A DNA stretch of 64,000 nucleotides, taken from assembly GCF_000027005.1 (NCBI RefSeq), contig NC_012965.1:1971001-2035000 (forward strand). The letters are read 5' to 3'. Under the pieces are notes generated by a model. That model did no database searches and was not told where the DNA came from. It saw only the letters and a program-made list of their open reading frames with translations. The position numbers and the translations under genes were made by a program. The stretch's first letter is position 1. Every line of letters starts with the position of its first letter. Source of the stretch: Komagataella phaffii GS115 (taxonomy: Eukaryota > Ascomycota > Pichiomycetes > Pichiales > Pichiaceae). Shown here piece by piece: positions 51,804-62,724 of the stretch.

Positions 51804-53381
51804 ATGTCGGATGCAAATCAACCAAGTTCCAGCTTGAGTGGGCCGAGTGAGACGATGTCCTCTACACTCAGCGCTAGCGGTACAGCAACTAACACCTCTA
51901 ATTCCGATTCAACCGGAGATTCATACAATATTTTTGTTGGAGCAAAGCCATCCACTGTCCTTTTCTTTATTGCTTTGACAGTGGGGGCTTGTATTGCCTT
52001 ACTTTTTCTGTTTTTTACCCTACGGTATTTTGTACGTTCCCGGTTGGGCTTATACGTACCGTCACAATCCTACAGTATGAGACCAACATTTGTGGAAGGA
52101 AGAAATGGCAATCGTTTTGCTGTCTTTCCTTCCACAATTCAACAACAGCTGATATTCTCTGGACGAAGAAATTTTACCATGTCTCCGACTCAACAAGGAG
52201 CATTACCCGGATCGTTTGGTCCGTATGGTCCTTATGGTATAACTTATAGAAGAAGGAGGTATAAGAAACGAAAAATGACTACAGACGAGGTACAGAAGTT
52301 ATTTCCAATCAAGACGTACGGTGACTGGCTCAATGGGGGTAAAGAGGAAGATGAGCGCAACAGAGACGAAACGATGATTATTCATGAAAACTCATCTGAC
52401 ACCTCGTCTGTGATCTTGGATAATGATGAAGAACCTAATGTTCCAAATGGATCGAATCGGGTCGAAGGCCAAAATCAGAACCAGGAGAATTTTTTTCCTA
52501 TGAAAAAGGAGATAGACCTGGGAATGCCAGACGAGAAAGATGAACTTCACTTTGATTCGGGCACATGCGCCATCTGCATTGATACACTAGAAGAAGACGA
52601 ACTTGTGAGGGGCTTAATATGTGGCCATGTGTTCCATGCAGACTGTTTGGATCCTTGGTTGACTACCAGGCGGGCCTGTTGTCCCATGTGCAAACGAAAT
52701 TACTATATGAAGGATGGTAATATCCAGTCATCTCAAGACGCCGACGATGATGATAATAACTCATTAACAAACAATAATATTAATGACAATAGTGGACTAG
52801 ACCCTTACAACAGCCTATACATTCCACGTACTGTAGGCTACAGAGGACAGTTATTACTCTCTGTAATTGACTATCTTCGTCAGAGTCAAAGGCTGCAGGA
52901 CACAGTCCCCGAATCGCCCATAGCGATTCCTGACAATAACATTACTGAGCTTATAGGTTCATCCCCTCAGGATACAGCGGCAAATTTGCCAACATCCACG
53001 AACTCCTCCCCAGATAACACGCGTGGCAATGAAGTTCCAGGTGCTGGTATACCCAATCCTGCTAACAATAACAATGCCCTCAACTACTTGGCCGATGCTT
53101 ACAACAACTCAGACTTGTACAATTTACAAGAGGAGGCAACTAATAGAACAAATAAATGGTGGAAGTTCATTTTTGTACTATTCTGGCGTTCCTTGGGAGT
53201 GAAGAAACATGACTTATATCTTTACTTTGTTGTTCGAATTTATGAAGAACGGAGAATCGGAAGGCTGGCTGCTGAAGACCAAGCAGCAGGAAGCTCATCA
53301 AACGGGCAAGAAAGAACGGCTACGGAAGGGCCTTTAAATTCTTCAAATAATACTGTCGATAGGGCCGCCAGGATAGTTTAG
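51804..53381 (+). CDS. Single-pass membrane RING-H2 E3 ubiquitin ligase
   Basis: 525 residues. A Ser/Thr-rich, potentially luminal N-terminus (1-48) is followed by one TM helix (about 51-73; VLFFIALTVGACIALLFLFF) and a basic juxtamembrane segment. A canonical RING-H2 finger has ligands C255, C258, C273, H275, H278, C281, C293 and C296 (CAICIDTLEEDELVRGLICG then HVFHADCLDPWL). A Asn/Asp-rich tail has a second conserved stretch near 445-485 (NKWWKFIFVLFWRSLGVKKH). No PA domain is present. This is a fungal membrane RING of the RNF13/RNF167-like architecture without its luminal domain; I cannot name an orthologue. Confidence 0.85.
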   Translation: MSDANQPSSSLSGPSETMSSTLSASGTATNTSNSDSTGDSYNIFVGAKPSTVLFFIALTVGACIALLFLFFTLRYFVRSRLGLYVPSQSYSMRPTFVEGRNGNRFAVFPSTIQQQLIFSGRRNFTMSPTQQGALPGSFGPYGPYGITYRRRRYKKRKMTTDEVQKLFPIKTYGDWLNGGKEEDERNRDETMIIHENSSDTSSVILDNDEEPNVPNGSNRVEGQNQNQENFFPMKKEIDLGMPDEKDELHFDSGTCAICIDTLEEDELVRGLICGHVFHADCLDPWLTTRRACCPMCKRNYYMKDGNIQSSQDADDDDNNSLTNNNINDNSGLDPYNSLYIPRTVGYRGQLLLSVIDYLRQSQRLQDTVPESPIAIPDNNITELIGSSPQDTAANLPTSTNSSPDNTRGNEVPGAGIPNPANNNNALNYLADAYNNSDLYNLQEEATNRTNKWWKFIFVLFWRSLGVKKHDLYLYFVVRIYEERRIGRLAAEDQAAGSSSNGQERTATEGPLNSSNNTVDRAARIV

Positions 53382-53449
53382 TGCCACTGTAGGTATGTAT
53401 GATTATGGTAATAGGTTAAGCTTATTAAAGTACAACACGTTTAGTCAGT

Positions 53450-54668
53450 TCAGTCCTTGTTAAGTGCAAGATCGGCGGCTTGATTTTCCAACTCTTGTAT
53501 ATTCTGCCCATCATCATCAGACTGATCTGCCAAAACGTGAAACAAAGACTGTTTGACACGATGAGCATCTTTTTTCTCTTGAGGGACAGAAGTAGCCGAA
53601 GCAGATGAAGTGGGCCTAACTTCTTCTTTTTTCTGTGCGTTATTTGCTCTTAGTGATTCCCATCTCAGTTCAGGTTCTGGTTTCTTAGGCTTGTTGGCTT
53701 TAGAGTGCTCTCTTGGTTCTTTGGCTTTGGGAACGGCCGAACCTCTAGCACTCCAATCAAACTCTACCTCTTGCTTTCTCGGTCTAAAAGGTTTTTGCTC
53801 CCTTGGCTCGCCTGACTCCCTTTGTTCCCTTGGTTCTCTTGGTTCTCTTGGAGTGAATTTGGGGACCGCTGTTCCCCTTGCACCCCAATCAAGTTCTGGT
53901 TCCTCTCTTCTGGGAGGTCTTGGCTCTCGTGACTCTCTTGATTCCCTTGGCTCTCTTCCCTTGGGTACAGCAGTACCCCTAGCACCCCAATCCAGATCTA
54001 TTTCTTCCCTAGGTTCTCTTGGAGCTCTTCTTTCTCGCACAGCAGGTTGGGCAGATCCACGAACGTTATCCCAATCAAACTCATGTTCTTCTCTTGAGGT
54101 GGAGGAAGGTTTTTGAGCGGATCCTCTGGCATTAGACCAATCGAATTCCTTAGTAGATTCATCCCTCTCGGGAGAAGCCACAGAGATGTAGATTGATCTG
54201 CCGTTAAATGTGAGGCCCTCACTGTTAACAGCCTGCTCTAATTCACTTCTTTTATTAAACGTAACAAAAGCAAATCCCTTTGGCCTGTCGTGAATTACAT
54301 CCATGGGCATTGATAACTCTACAATAGAGTCAAATGTGAGGGATAGAACATGGTCCAGCCATTTGGCAAACGTCTCTTCGTTGATATCCCAGGGCAAGTT
54401 ATTGACAACAGCCTTGTAGGGGCCCGATCTGGGAATAGGGTAGTTCACTCGATCTCTCTTTAATGTACCAATTGGTGCTTTAGGTGGAGGTAGAGGGATG
54501 GCAGTGGTTAAGGATACTGCGGACATATCAACGTCGTCATCTGCCCAGGATCCTCCAAACGAGTCATCCTCTAGGAAGGACCCAAGGTCCATCTTGGTCA
54601 TCTTCTTAGGTGCTAATTGACAAGTTAGTAGACAGACTTTTATATCTTGGTGAGTTGGACTTACCCAT
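53450..54668 (-). CDS. TIF3: Translation initiation factor eIF4B, spliced
   Basis: Two exons: complement(53450..54612) and complement(54665..54668). The first coding exon is only ATGG; splicing gives MAPKKMTKMDLGSFLEDDSFG, 388 residues in total. An RRM (about 65-145; YKAVVNNLPWDINEETFAKW and GFAFVTFNKRSE) is followed by five clear tandem repeats of the DW-x-x-RG-(S/T)-A type with Arg/Glu/Pro spacers and a sixth degenerate copy, the hallmark of yeast Tif3. It stimulates eIF4A and mRNA recruitment. The unspliced frame would carry an unrelated 35-residue N-terminus. Confidence 0.94.
53636..54150 (-). repeat. TIF3: eIF4B repeat array
   Basis: Tandem copies: FDWSNARGSAQ, FDWDNVRGSAQ, LDWGARGTAVPK twice, FDWSARGSAVPK, and a degenerate LRWESLRANNAQ. 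The spacers are RExR-type Arg/Glu/Pro runs. The two LDWGARGTAVPK copies are identical in protein, suggesting recent duplication or conversion. Confidence 0.85.
54613..54664 (-). other. TIF3: TIF3 intron (52 nt)
   Basis: Minus strand: donor GTAAGT at 54664-54659, TACTAAC at 54630-54624, acceptor AATTAG ending at 54613. The intron interrupts codon 2. Confidence 0.92.
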
Positions 54669-55065
54669 TTGTGTTTTTTATGGTTAGTTGTAATAATTGG
54701 CAAAAATTTTCGTATTTCAGAAAAAAAAGTAGACCAGGAATCAGCAGTATCCTTACCTCACGTAGATTATGTAATCAATTCAACTAGCGAAGTAACGCTG
54801 AATCGACTGCTTGAGAGATGGATTAATAACTTGTAACTGGACAGCCACAAAATCCGCCTCATTGTGTCCAGTTGTAGAGCTATGACCTGAGGCTGGAGTG
54901 TTAAGCTACAAGCGTATGTTCACATGATGTCACTAAGATGGCCCAAACTAAAAGTACGAAGCGCGATTTCCAAACATCTGAAATTCCTACCTAGTTCATG
55001 TATTGCTAGTTCATGTTTGGATATAGCCCAAATTCAATTTTAAAAAGCACACTTGACCTTAACTA
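54669..55065. promoter_or_regulatory. Divergent TIF3-FMP27 promoter
   Basis: 397 bp between the two starts. It carries an A8 run near 54721 and otherwise unremarkable AT-rich sequence. I find no gene or distinct element. Confidence 0.35.
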
Positions 55066-58000
55066 ATGCCATTTGAAACTCCTTTGGGAGACATTTTTTC
55101 TTTGGAAGTTATATCGCTTTCAAAAGTCAACGTTGTCTTTCTTGGATTTTTCTTTTCATGTTTGGCTTTATATTTTGTCAATTGCGTGCTACAATGGCAG
55201 TTAGGTGTGCAGTTTTCAATCTTGTCTATTTTAAGAGGCCGGTTGACCAATATAATCTACTCAAACTCTGATTTTTCTGTATCCATTAAATCCATAAAGA
55301 TTAGAGTTAATTGGTTTGAACGTAAGGAACAGTTTCTGTTGATTGCTGTGTCCCATGTTAAGATTGAGATAATTTCTTCCACCAACACTAACAGCACTGA
55401 ACAAAATATTCACAAAGAAAACAAAAACGAAATCACTCAATCTGAATTCGAAGAATATCTGTACTTCTATCCCAAAAACCTATGGAAGAAACGGGTGGTG
55501 TCGTTTTTCTTGAGGCATGTCTCAAATTTCACAATTCTAACCAAGACTATTTCAGTTAGTTATCATGATCAGCCTGAGCTTCAAGTTTTTTGTCATCAGT
55601 TGTCTTCAAAGGCCAGTTTTGCTAACATTTCAACTTCATCTAACACCCTTGCTCTCAGAATTTCATTAGTAGTAGAACTGGATCGATTGTTTTTGGAGGC
55701 CACTGATCAATTTTCTGATCAAACGCTAGTTGATCGGATCACGTTTAAAACTCCTATCTTCTTGGATTTGAAGAAAGGTTTTCTTTCTGAAATTGCTCCT
55801 ATCCTGGTGATACACTCAATGAAGGTACCGTACTATAGATTCTTGGTACTGTTTCAAAAGAATCTAAAATTTTTTTCGGAAGGTAAGAGCGCTTCTAATT
55901 TACAATTACAAGTTTCCCACAAAATGGCATTTAGAGAGAGGCTTGAGAAACAGCTGAAGATAGTGCAGTTTTTTAAAACATTGTTTTTTAAGGTTGAAGT
56001 TTTAGTTAACGACCTTTCAATCGATTGCGTCCCGATAATACATCACGATGACCTCAGACTAGCTCACTGTCTTTCTTTTCTACAAGATGATAATGTTATT
56101 TTTCTTAACTTTGGGTTCAAGTCAATAAACCTTTATCTATCAAGACTACAACCCACAGATACAGGATACGATATTCACTTTGATCGACCAGCTACACCAC
56201 TACGTTTAATGATGACCGTACTAGAATCAGTCATTGAAGCCGATTTTGCCAATACGAATTATTTTCAACCTCATGATCTTGATTGTTCCAAAACTTATGA
56301 ACTTTTCAGAGTTCCGAACGTAAACTTCACAACACATTTGAGCGGGTTTAGTGAAGCGTTTAGATACTTGGATGAAGGTGTGCTTTCAAAAACTCAATGG
56401 TTAAGCAACCTGATTGTGTCTAATCCAATTCTAGATGTTGGAACTGATAAGTTAGCTTTTGTAGTAAGGTCATTTCTCAATCTTCGAAGACCTTCGCAAG
56501 ATACAAAGAATAATAAACTTGATAAAGAAGAGTCAATATTTTCGAAGTACTTTTTCTTTTCTTCAAACATATGGCCATATCTTTCCTTCAATCTACTAAT
56601 TAGAGATCCAATGCTTGTGCTGAAGCGAATCAACACGGAGAGCAACATGTCGAATTTGGTTATCGCTTCCTTTTCCATTGTAGAATTGGATCTTCAGTCG
56701 CTAAGAGAAATAGACCCCAACGGCACGTTCATATTCGAATTAGCCTCAAAGGTTAAAGCTTCCGGTTTTAAGATAACAATTGACAATAAAATTTTTGATC
56801 ACTCTAAGAGCAGAAAATGCTCTACTATTAATGACTATTTGAAGTTCTCTCCAAGTTCAACGATAGTAGCACAAATTGAGATTTCATCCTTAAGAAGCCA
56901 CTTGAAAGTCATACCAAAGCTAGACTGCAAAACTGAGCTTTCCATTGTCACTACCAAATTAACGTTCCCTAAGTTGACCCTATTTGATAGCTTCTGTGCT
57001 ATTGTTGACGATGTGAGATACCATTTGTATGATAAAATGATAGTTCCTTACTCGCCTCGGGATTCGGTCCACGAAAGTGGTACCGACATCAGGAACATTA
57101 TTTTTAATCAATTGCCAGAATGGTTTTCCTCAGTTAAACTCAGTGTTTCCAGTTTTTATGTGTTGCTAGCATCCCGTTCTCTACTAATCCCAAAAGAGTT
57201 AACTTCTCAATTGTACATTGAAAATGTGCAAGATTACGTGGACCGTTCTCTACGGCAATTTAGTATATATTTGAGCCATTTCAATGCTGAGCTGCTGAAC
57301 TCTGGGGCAGATGATCGAAGCCAAGCGTCCCCAACTGAGTCGTCAACTGGAAGCTCAAACAACGATGATGATAGCGAAGGGAGCCAAGGGGATTATAGAA
57401 GCGAGTATAGTAAAGGTGGTGAATCTCTTAGTGATAATGAAGATCAATACTCTTTTTGGAGATTCGATTCTATGTTTTCATCTTTATCAGCCACTGTCCA
57501 TCACGAAAATCACAAAGGAAATATGTTAAAACGTTCAAGGATTTGCACAGTTGACCAGATTATTATCCAGTCAAAATGCATTAAACTCCCCGAAAAAAGT
57601 CCTTTCGTCAGAATCTTTTTCAAGTTTGGCCAGATCAATGCACATGTAACATTGACCTCAATGTTTATTCTACTTTCAGCCATTCATCTGCTCAAATCAA
57701 CTATGATACAATCTTTAGTGGAATTGTTCCAACAGGAGAGCTCCACTGAACAAGATAAAAATTCTACTCTGCAAGAAGTTAAACTTGGTGACAGATTAAT
57801 TTTGAGTTGTCTGGTCAATGGTTACCGTGTAAAACTTGGAATGTCAAATGACTTTAATACCCTCATTGATGGAAACAAACTTAAAATGATCTACAATGAG
57901 AATCAGGATGTCATAATTAAGAACACTCTGTTTCGACTTCACGTTGAGTCGCCAGCAGTCAAAGGGTACTGGGCCCAATTTGTTAACATACAAAAAGCAG

Positions 58001-61000
58001 CTTTAATTATCCGTCTGAAAAAGTTTTTAGATCCTGAAGATTCAAAGTCACACATTTTGGAGGGTTCTAACTTGGGATTCCGTCTCAATATTCCTAACCA
58101 GTTTGTGTTTCATCAATTGTTTGATAATATGATAACCTCGTCAAAAGTAATACAGCATTTGCTGCTTTCATTGACTTCAGATTCTGCAGAGGATATTTTA
58201 AAAGCACATCCTGTGGAGCCTATGAAATTTCCAAATTGTAAATTCACTTCTTCAAGACTTGTTCTTACTATGGAAGATGATCCTTTTGAAGCAGAGTTGG
58301 GTATGATATTCAAACTGGGTTTGATAGAACAAAAAGCTCGTTTGGCCAAACGTAATTCCTTCATTGAAATGGCTAAAGTGTACATGAATGTTGTCAATGA
58401 TATTGATATTGAACAAACAGTTGAGCAAATAGAGGTTGAACTTTTGAATCCTCTGATACCTCCTACAGACTCTCTCGACACAAAGAAGCTGCCTAGTTGT
58501 TCTCTTCATGGCGAGGGAACCTTCGAAATGAAGAGAGGACTGAGATCGAAATTGTATCGCTTGAAAAGGCAAATTTCATTAACCTGGATATCTACGATCA
58601 AGCTTTGCAAACTACAGATGAAAAAGATCATTACAAAAAACTCAAAGTTTTTGTATGGTCCTCTAGGAAATTCAATATCGGATGAATTTGATAGAAAATT
58701 AATTTCTGAATTGATCAGTTCACCGTTAGTAACCTTAATACTTGAAAGTCCAACCATCATCATTCAAAAGCCTACGTTTAGTTCCTTGACTGATTATCTT
58801 TACAGAGTTGGGAAAGGTTTGCCTTCAGATACTGAATATGGGATTCTTGCTCCAATGAATCTTAATGTGTCTCTTAATGAGTTGAGGATCCATCTCAAAG
58901 ATTTTCCTCTTCCAATGTTGTACATCCCAAAAGCAGAAACAGGAAATACTTTGGAATTGTCAGGGAATTTAGTTATCGCCGAGCAGTTTTTTGAAGGGCC
59001 TGCCTCCCTTAGAACTGCTTACGTTCCACTTGTTAGAAACGCAACTGAAGAGAACAGCGGCAAATTTTACTCTTTAACATTGCTGAAAACAATCGCTTCG
59101 GTAAAAATATTTACTGAATTAGGTCTTATCATCAATGGTAAAATTCCCACCAAGATTAATTGGTGTATTTCTTACAAACCTGCCATTCAGCAGGTGATGA
59201 CGAATTTGGATGCATTCTCCAAACCTCAACTTGATCCTTCTCCAAAAATAGGATTTTGGGATAAAGTGCGATCAATCTTGCACGGAAAACTTATCGTCAA
59301 TTTCGAAGAGGAATCTTTTTTACATTTTTGCATTAAAGGATCTAGAAGCCCTTATGAGCTATTGAACGAGTCAGCAGGATTTGTACTTGTTTTTGAGAGA
59401 AATATTTGCCTCAGCATTAATAAGAATAATAACTCCACCGAGTTGATTACTGTTGAAGCAGGAAAAGTTTTATGGGGAATTCCAAACCATCTTAGTGAAC
59501 CTCTTCTTGTTTGGTGTGCAGAAACTAAAAACTCTGTGTTTCTTCCCACCTCAAAAGCCTTTATAACCGATACTGTCTACTATTTTTTTTTGAATAGTGT
59601 AACAGAAAATGATAGACTATTCATTTCTAAGTTGAAAAGTGAATATTTTGAGAAAATCAATATCAAGCTGACAGGGCAGGTCCGTTTTGTGTTTGGCTTT
59701 CTCTTTGAAAGAGTGGGAGACGATGGCAAAAGGACAACTCAACTCCTTCCCCATTATAAAGTGAAGATGAATAACCCAAAATTTATTGACAATCTGGATA
59801 CCTATGATGCTTACAGAGGTTTTAGGAGTGATTTCATACATTTGACAATAGCACTACATTCCAATGAAGCTTCTGAACACTCGAGAAATAGTATTCATTT
59901 GAGTCCCGGAACTTTCAGTCTATTTTTCAAATGGTGGAAACTTTTCAACGGTGTTCTTGCTCTTCCGATAAGGAGCGGGAAACTTTTCAACACAAGGGGA
60001 AAATCTCAGAAATTTTCTGATTATCTCTACACAATTAAATACCAGTTCTTGATAGAACCACTCTACATTGCACACGTTTATCGAGAACGTGAGTTCTCCG
60101 ATGGGGATACAATTGGTGCCATTGGCCTGTTGGGAAAAGTAGACAAGTTTGTCATAGACCTACATCAGAGAAAGGAAGCTGTGCTAAAACAAAATCAGAA
60201 ACTAGAGCTTTCCGAAAAGATATTCAAAATGAGAATGTATCTTGGAGAAGCTTCTTTAGACTCCTTAGATCTTAGAGTCAATCAGGCACTGTTTGCTAAA
60301 CCAAAAAAGGGAGATGCAGTTGAGTCAGAATGTCATGATGTACCTGGGGAAGAGAAAGTTAAAATAGTTGTTCATGATAACGATACTGATTGGTTTGATT
60401 ATGATGATTATAATGAATGCAACCTTTCGTCTTTACGACACCAGGCCTGTGCAGTGAAAATACTACCATTATTATCGTCTGCTAATTTCAAGTATTTCAG
60501 AGATACTGACAGTGGGGCTAGCTCGTATACGAATCCTTCAAAGTCTGATTCCATTGAGCCGTTTGGCAATGAACCTTCTCATAAATGTCTTATCAATTCA
60601 GCTGAGCGATCGGAGGTTGCCTCTGATGCTAGCAAAGAGGGGAAATTGAAAGATGTAAAGTTCAGCAATGAGTTCATTGTAAAAGATATGTTGTTCAAGT
60701 GGACTTGTGAAGGGCGTAACCTACTTTTGAAGTATATTCACGAGGTCTCTTTCATGAAAGAGAGAGGGAGTGTGTTGTGTTACGAGTCATTTTCCAAGGT
60801 TCAAAAGATCGTCGAGAGTAGCCAAAGTAGCGATTCTGATAATGACTCGTGTACTAATACGGAATCTCCATCAGCCAAGACAGATCTTTCAGATAAATTA
60901 TTCGTAGATGAAGAGGAGTATCTGAGTTCTGACGAAAGTGTTCGCAATTTTTTTGAAGAGCTTCGCAAAATAAAGCTTATAGATGAAACCAAAGGAGAAT

Positions 61001-62724
61001 GTAACCAGGATTACTTAGTTAAGCTCATTTCCCCCCAAATTCAACTGATTACTCATCCACATTCAGACACAATGATGTTAGTTACTACTCCATTAATAGA
61101 ACTTCAGATTCTTTCACTTGGAGAAGTCAGCAAGGATGTGAATGAATCTGACGGTATAGGGTACAAACATATCAAACTGGAGACCAGATATGGAACACTG
61201 CTTAATAATGCCAACGTCTTTTGTCTTCAGAAAAGTCAAATTGAAAATGGCAAGCTCCCAAGGAGTATATTCAATGACTGTAGCTACGGCTCACTAGAAT
61301 TATGGCCTCCATTTCTTTCTGTTGAAGGAATGGAAGATGAAGCAATGTTAGACCTTCAACTTCTTGAGGATACTTCTATTGTAATTCGTTACGACAGAAT
61401 GAACAGGCTTTTGAGGTCTAACGAAGACAAAAATGATAAACTTTCTGTTGACGTACCAAGCGTTATGACTTCAGTTAACTCCAAGGAATTCCTCTCCTCT
61501 TACAAGATAGCAATGGAACTTTTGCTTTACGTTGAACCCGTGAATAAAGAACTTCGTGAAAAAATACACAAATTTGTTCTTGCCACAGACTTCAGCAATT
61601 TGAAAGGCATTTCGAAGGAGATATTAGAAAAACATCAAATGCTGAATGCATTAAAAGATGTTACACAGAACTATTACTTTCGACGAATCGTGCTAGGGGC
61701 AGCTGAGAATTTGGAGTTGCTCGCAGTAGAAAAGGCTACTTCCTCTTTAACAGAACAGCTTTTCCTTTTGGTCAAAGTCATATTAACAGGGGGATCATCT
61801 ATTCTTGACAATAAAGAGGCACTTGAATGGCGAATCCAAGCAGATAGACTTCTCGTGACTATGTTGGACGTGAATCAGACGCCGTTTGTTGCCCTATCCG
61901 TGGAGAATGTTTTGTTTCGCAGACTAAACTACGATGAACGGTACTATAATCTAATGGAGGTAGACAAGATGTCAGCTTATAACCTTGAAGGGCAAGTATA
62001 TTTCCCCGATCTGTTAGCACCGATGGAGCAGAATGATGAGGATGAGACCTCATTTGTGAGAGTTCAATGGGAGATGTATAGAAGCGTCGCCGGCATTCAA
62101 GTTTTCAAGAACTTTGACATACATGTCAAACCCTTTAAACTTCAGCTTGAGCAAGAACTAGGTGAAAAAGTGATTGATTACATATTTCCGGAGCATGATG
62201 TGAAAGTTTTCGAAACAAGCACCAATTTTCAAGAGTTTACAGATTTGCAAAAAGAGTTGTTTCAGCTTTCGAGTGAAGACGGGGGAATGTTGTTTCAGGA
62301 GTACCCCACTTCGGAAGAAGATAATACTGCAGATGGGGATGTCTCGTCTTCATCCTCGATAACTGGAAGTTCCATTCTTGAAGAGGAAAGTTCGGTTACT
62401 ATTGCATCAAACAGTGAGACAAATCCAGATAGCATAGAAAAGAGGTCAATTTCAGCAGGAAATGACTATCTCAGTGTTATGTCTTACAGAGCTGAGACTT
62501 TCGCCGTCTTCAACAGTATCAAAATTCAAGATCTTGTTCTTTCTATTACATTTAGAGGTATTGGAGTCTTGAGGTTGATTAATGTCTCAGATTTTGTATT
62601 TCGGGTCCCAGATCTAGAGTTAAGAAATAAGATATGGTCGCTAAGGGAGTTGGTCAACTATTTGAAGAAGGCAGTGCTTAAAGCATTGTTAAAGCACACT
62701 GGATCTTTACTCGGGATAAGTTGA
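55066..62724 (+). CDS. FMP27: Fmp27/Hobbit bridge-like lipid-transfer protein
   Basis: 2552 residues (S. cerevisiae Fmp27 2628). An N-terminal TM anchor (about 22-43; VNVVFLGFFFSCLALYFVNC) is followed at once by SILRGRLTNIIYSNSDFSVS, as in the family. Long stretches of alternating beta strands follow, consistent with repeating beta-groove modules. The diagnostic GFWDK motif lies in PSPKIGFWDKVRSILHGKL, with the conserved ESFLHFCIKGSRSPYEL nearby. Acidic Ser loops occur near 755-800 and 1905-1960. C-terminal helices end LKHTGSLLGIS. Fmp27 works at ER-plasma-membrane contact sites, probably moving phospholipids. The single open frame across 7.7 kb has no break. Confidence 0.93.
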   Translation: MPFETPLGDIFSLEVISLSKVNVVFLGFFFSCLALYFVNCVLQWQLGVQFSILSILRGRLTNIIYSNSDFSVSIKSIKIRVNWFERKEQFLLIAVSHVKIEIISSTNTNSTEQNIHKENKNEITQSEFEEYLYFYPKNLWKKRVVSFFLRHVSNFTILTKTISVSYHDQPELQVFCHQLSSKASFANISTSSNTLALRISLVVELDRLFLEATDQFSDQTLVDRITFKTPIFLDLKKGFLSEIAPILVIHSMKVPYYRFLVLFQKNLKFFSEGKSASNLQLQVSHKMAFRERLEKQLKIVQFFKTLFFKVEVLVNDLSIDCVPIIHHDDLRLAHCLSFLQDDNVIFLNFGFKSINLYLSRLQPTDTGYDIHFDRPATPLRLMMTVLESVIEADFANTNYFQPHDLDCSKTYELFRVPNVNFTTHLSGFSEAFRYLDEGVLSKTQWLSNLIVSNPILDVGTDKLAFVVRSFLNLRRPSQDTKNNKLDKEESIFSKYFFFSSNIWPYLSFNLLIRDPMLVLKRINTESNMSNLVIASFSIVELDLQSLREIDPNGTFIFELASKVKASGFKITIDNKIFDHSKSRKCSTINDYLKFSPSSTIVAQIEISSLRSHLKVIPKLDCKTELSIVTTKLTFPKLTLFDSFCAIVDDVRYHLYDKMIVPYSPRDSVHESGTDIRNIIFNQLPEWFSSVKLSVSSFYVLLASRSLLIPKELTSQLYIENVQDYVDRSLRQFSIYLSHFNAELLNSGADDRSQASPTESSTGSSNNDDDSEGSQGDYRSEYSKGGESLSDNEDQYSFWRFDSMFSSLSATVHHENHKGNMLKRSRICTVDQIIIQSKCIKLPEKSPFVRIFFKFGQINAHVTLTSMFILLSAIHLLKSTMIQSLVELFQQESSTEQDKNSTLQEVKLGDRLILSCLVNGYRVKLGMSNDFNTLIDGNKLKMIYNENQDVIIKNTLFRLHVESPAVKGYWAQFVNIQKAALIIRLKKFLDPEDSKSHILEGSNLGFRLNIPNQFVFHQLFDNMITSSKVIQHLLLSLTSDSAEDILKAHPVEPMKFPNCKFTSSRLVLTMEDDPFEAELGMIFKLGLIEQKARLAKRNSFIEMAKVYMNVVNDIDIEQTVEQIEVELLNPLIPPTDSLDTKKLPSCSLHGEGTFEMKRGLRSKLYRLKRQISLTWISTIKLCKLQMKKIITKNSKFLYGPLGNSISDEFDRKLISELISSPLVTLILESPTIIIQKPTFSSLTDYLYRVGKGLPSDTEYGILAPMNLNVSLNELRIHLKDFPLPMLYIPKAETGNTLELSGNLVIAEQFFEGPASLRTAYVPLVRNATEENSGKFYSLTLLKTIASVKIFTELGLIINGKIPTKINWCISYKPAIQQVMTNLDAFSKPQLDPSPKIGFWDKVRSILHGKLIVNFEEESFLHFCIKGSRSPYELLNESAGFVLVFERNICLSINKNNNSTELITVEAGKVLWGIPNHLSEPLLVWCAETKNSVFLPTSKAFITDTVYYFFLNSVTENDRLFISKLKSEYFEKINIKLTGQVRFVFGFLFERVGDDGKRTTQLLPHYKVKMNNPKFIDNLDTYDAYRGFRSDFIHLTIALHSNEASEHSRNSIHLSPGTFSLFFKWWKLFNGVLALPIRSGKLFNTRGKSQKFSDYLYTIKYQFLIEPLYIAHVYREREFSDGDTIGAIGLLGKVDKFVIDLHQRKEAVLKQNQKLELSEKIFKMRMYLGEASLDSLDLRVNQALFAKPKKGDAVESECHDVPGEEKVKIVVHDNDTDWFDYDDYNECNLSSLRHQACAVKILPLLSSANFKYFRDTDSGASSYTNPSKSDSIEPFGNEPSHKCLINSAERSEVASDASKEGKLKDVKFSNEFIVKDMLFKWTCEGRNLLLKYIHEVSFMKERGSVLCYESFSKVQKIVESSQSSDSDNDSCTNTESPSAKTDLSDKLFVDEEEYLSSDESVRNFFEELRKIKLIDETKGECNQDYLVKLISPQIQLITHPHSDTMMLVTTPLIELQILSLGEVSKDVNESDGIGYKHIKLETRYGTLLNNANVFCLQKSQIENGKLPRSIFNDCSYGSLELWPPFLSVEGMEDEAMLDLQLLEDTSIVIRYDRMNRLLRSNEDKNDKLSVDVPSVMTSVNSKEFLSSYKIAMELLLYVEPVNKELREKIHKFVLATDFSNLKGISKEILEKHQMLNALKDVTQNYYFRRIVLGAAENLELLAVEKATSSLTEQLFLLVKVILTGGSSILDNKEALEWRIQADRLLVTMLDVNQTPFVALSVENVLFRRLNYDERYYNLMEVDKMSAYNLEGQVYFPDLLAPMEQNDEDETSFVRVQWEMYRSVAGIQVFKNFDIHVKPFKLQLEQELGEKVIDYIFPEHDVKVFETSTNFQEFTDLQKELFQLSSEDGGMLFQEYPTSEEDNTADGDVSSSSSITGSSILEEESSVTIASNSETNPDSIEKRSISAGNDYLSVMSYRAETFAVFNSIKIQDLVLSITFRGIGVLRLINVSDFVFRVPDLELRNKIWSLRELVNYLKKAVLKALLKHTGSLLGIS

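Noticed and set aside
53610..54116. 168-codon Leu/Gly/Ser frame antisense to TIF3
   Set aside because: It mirrors the eIF4B repeat array; its periodicity comes from the repeats on the coding strand.
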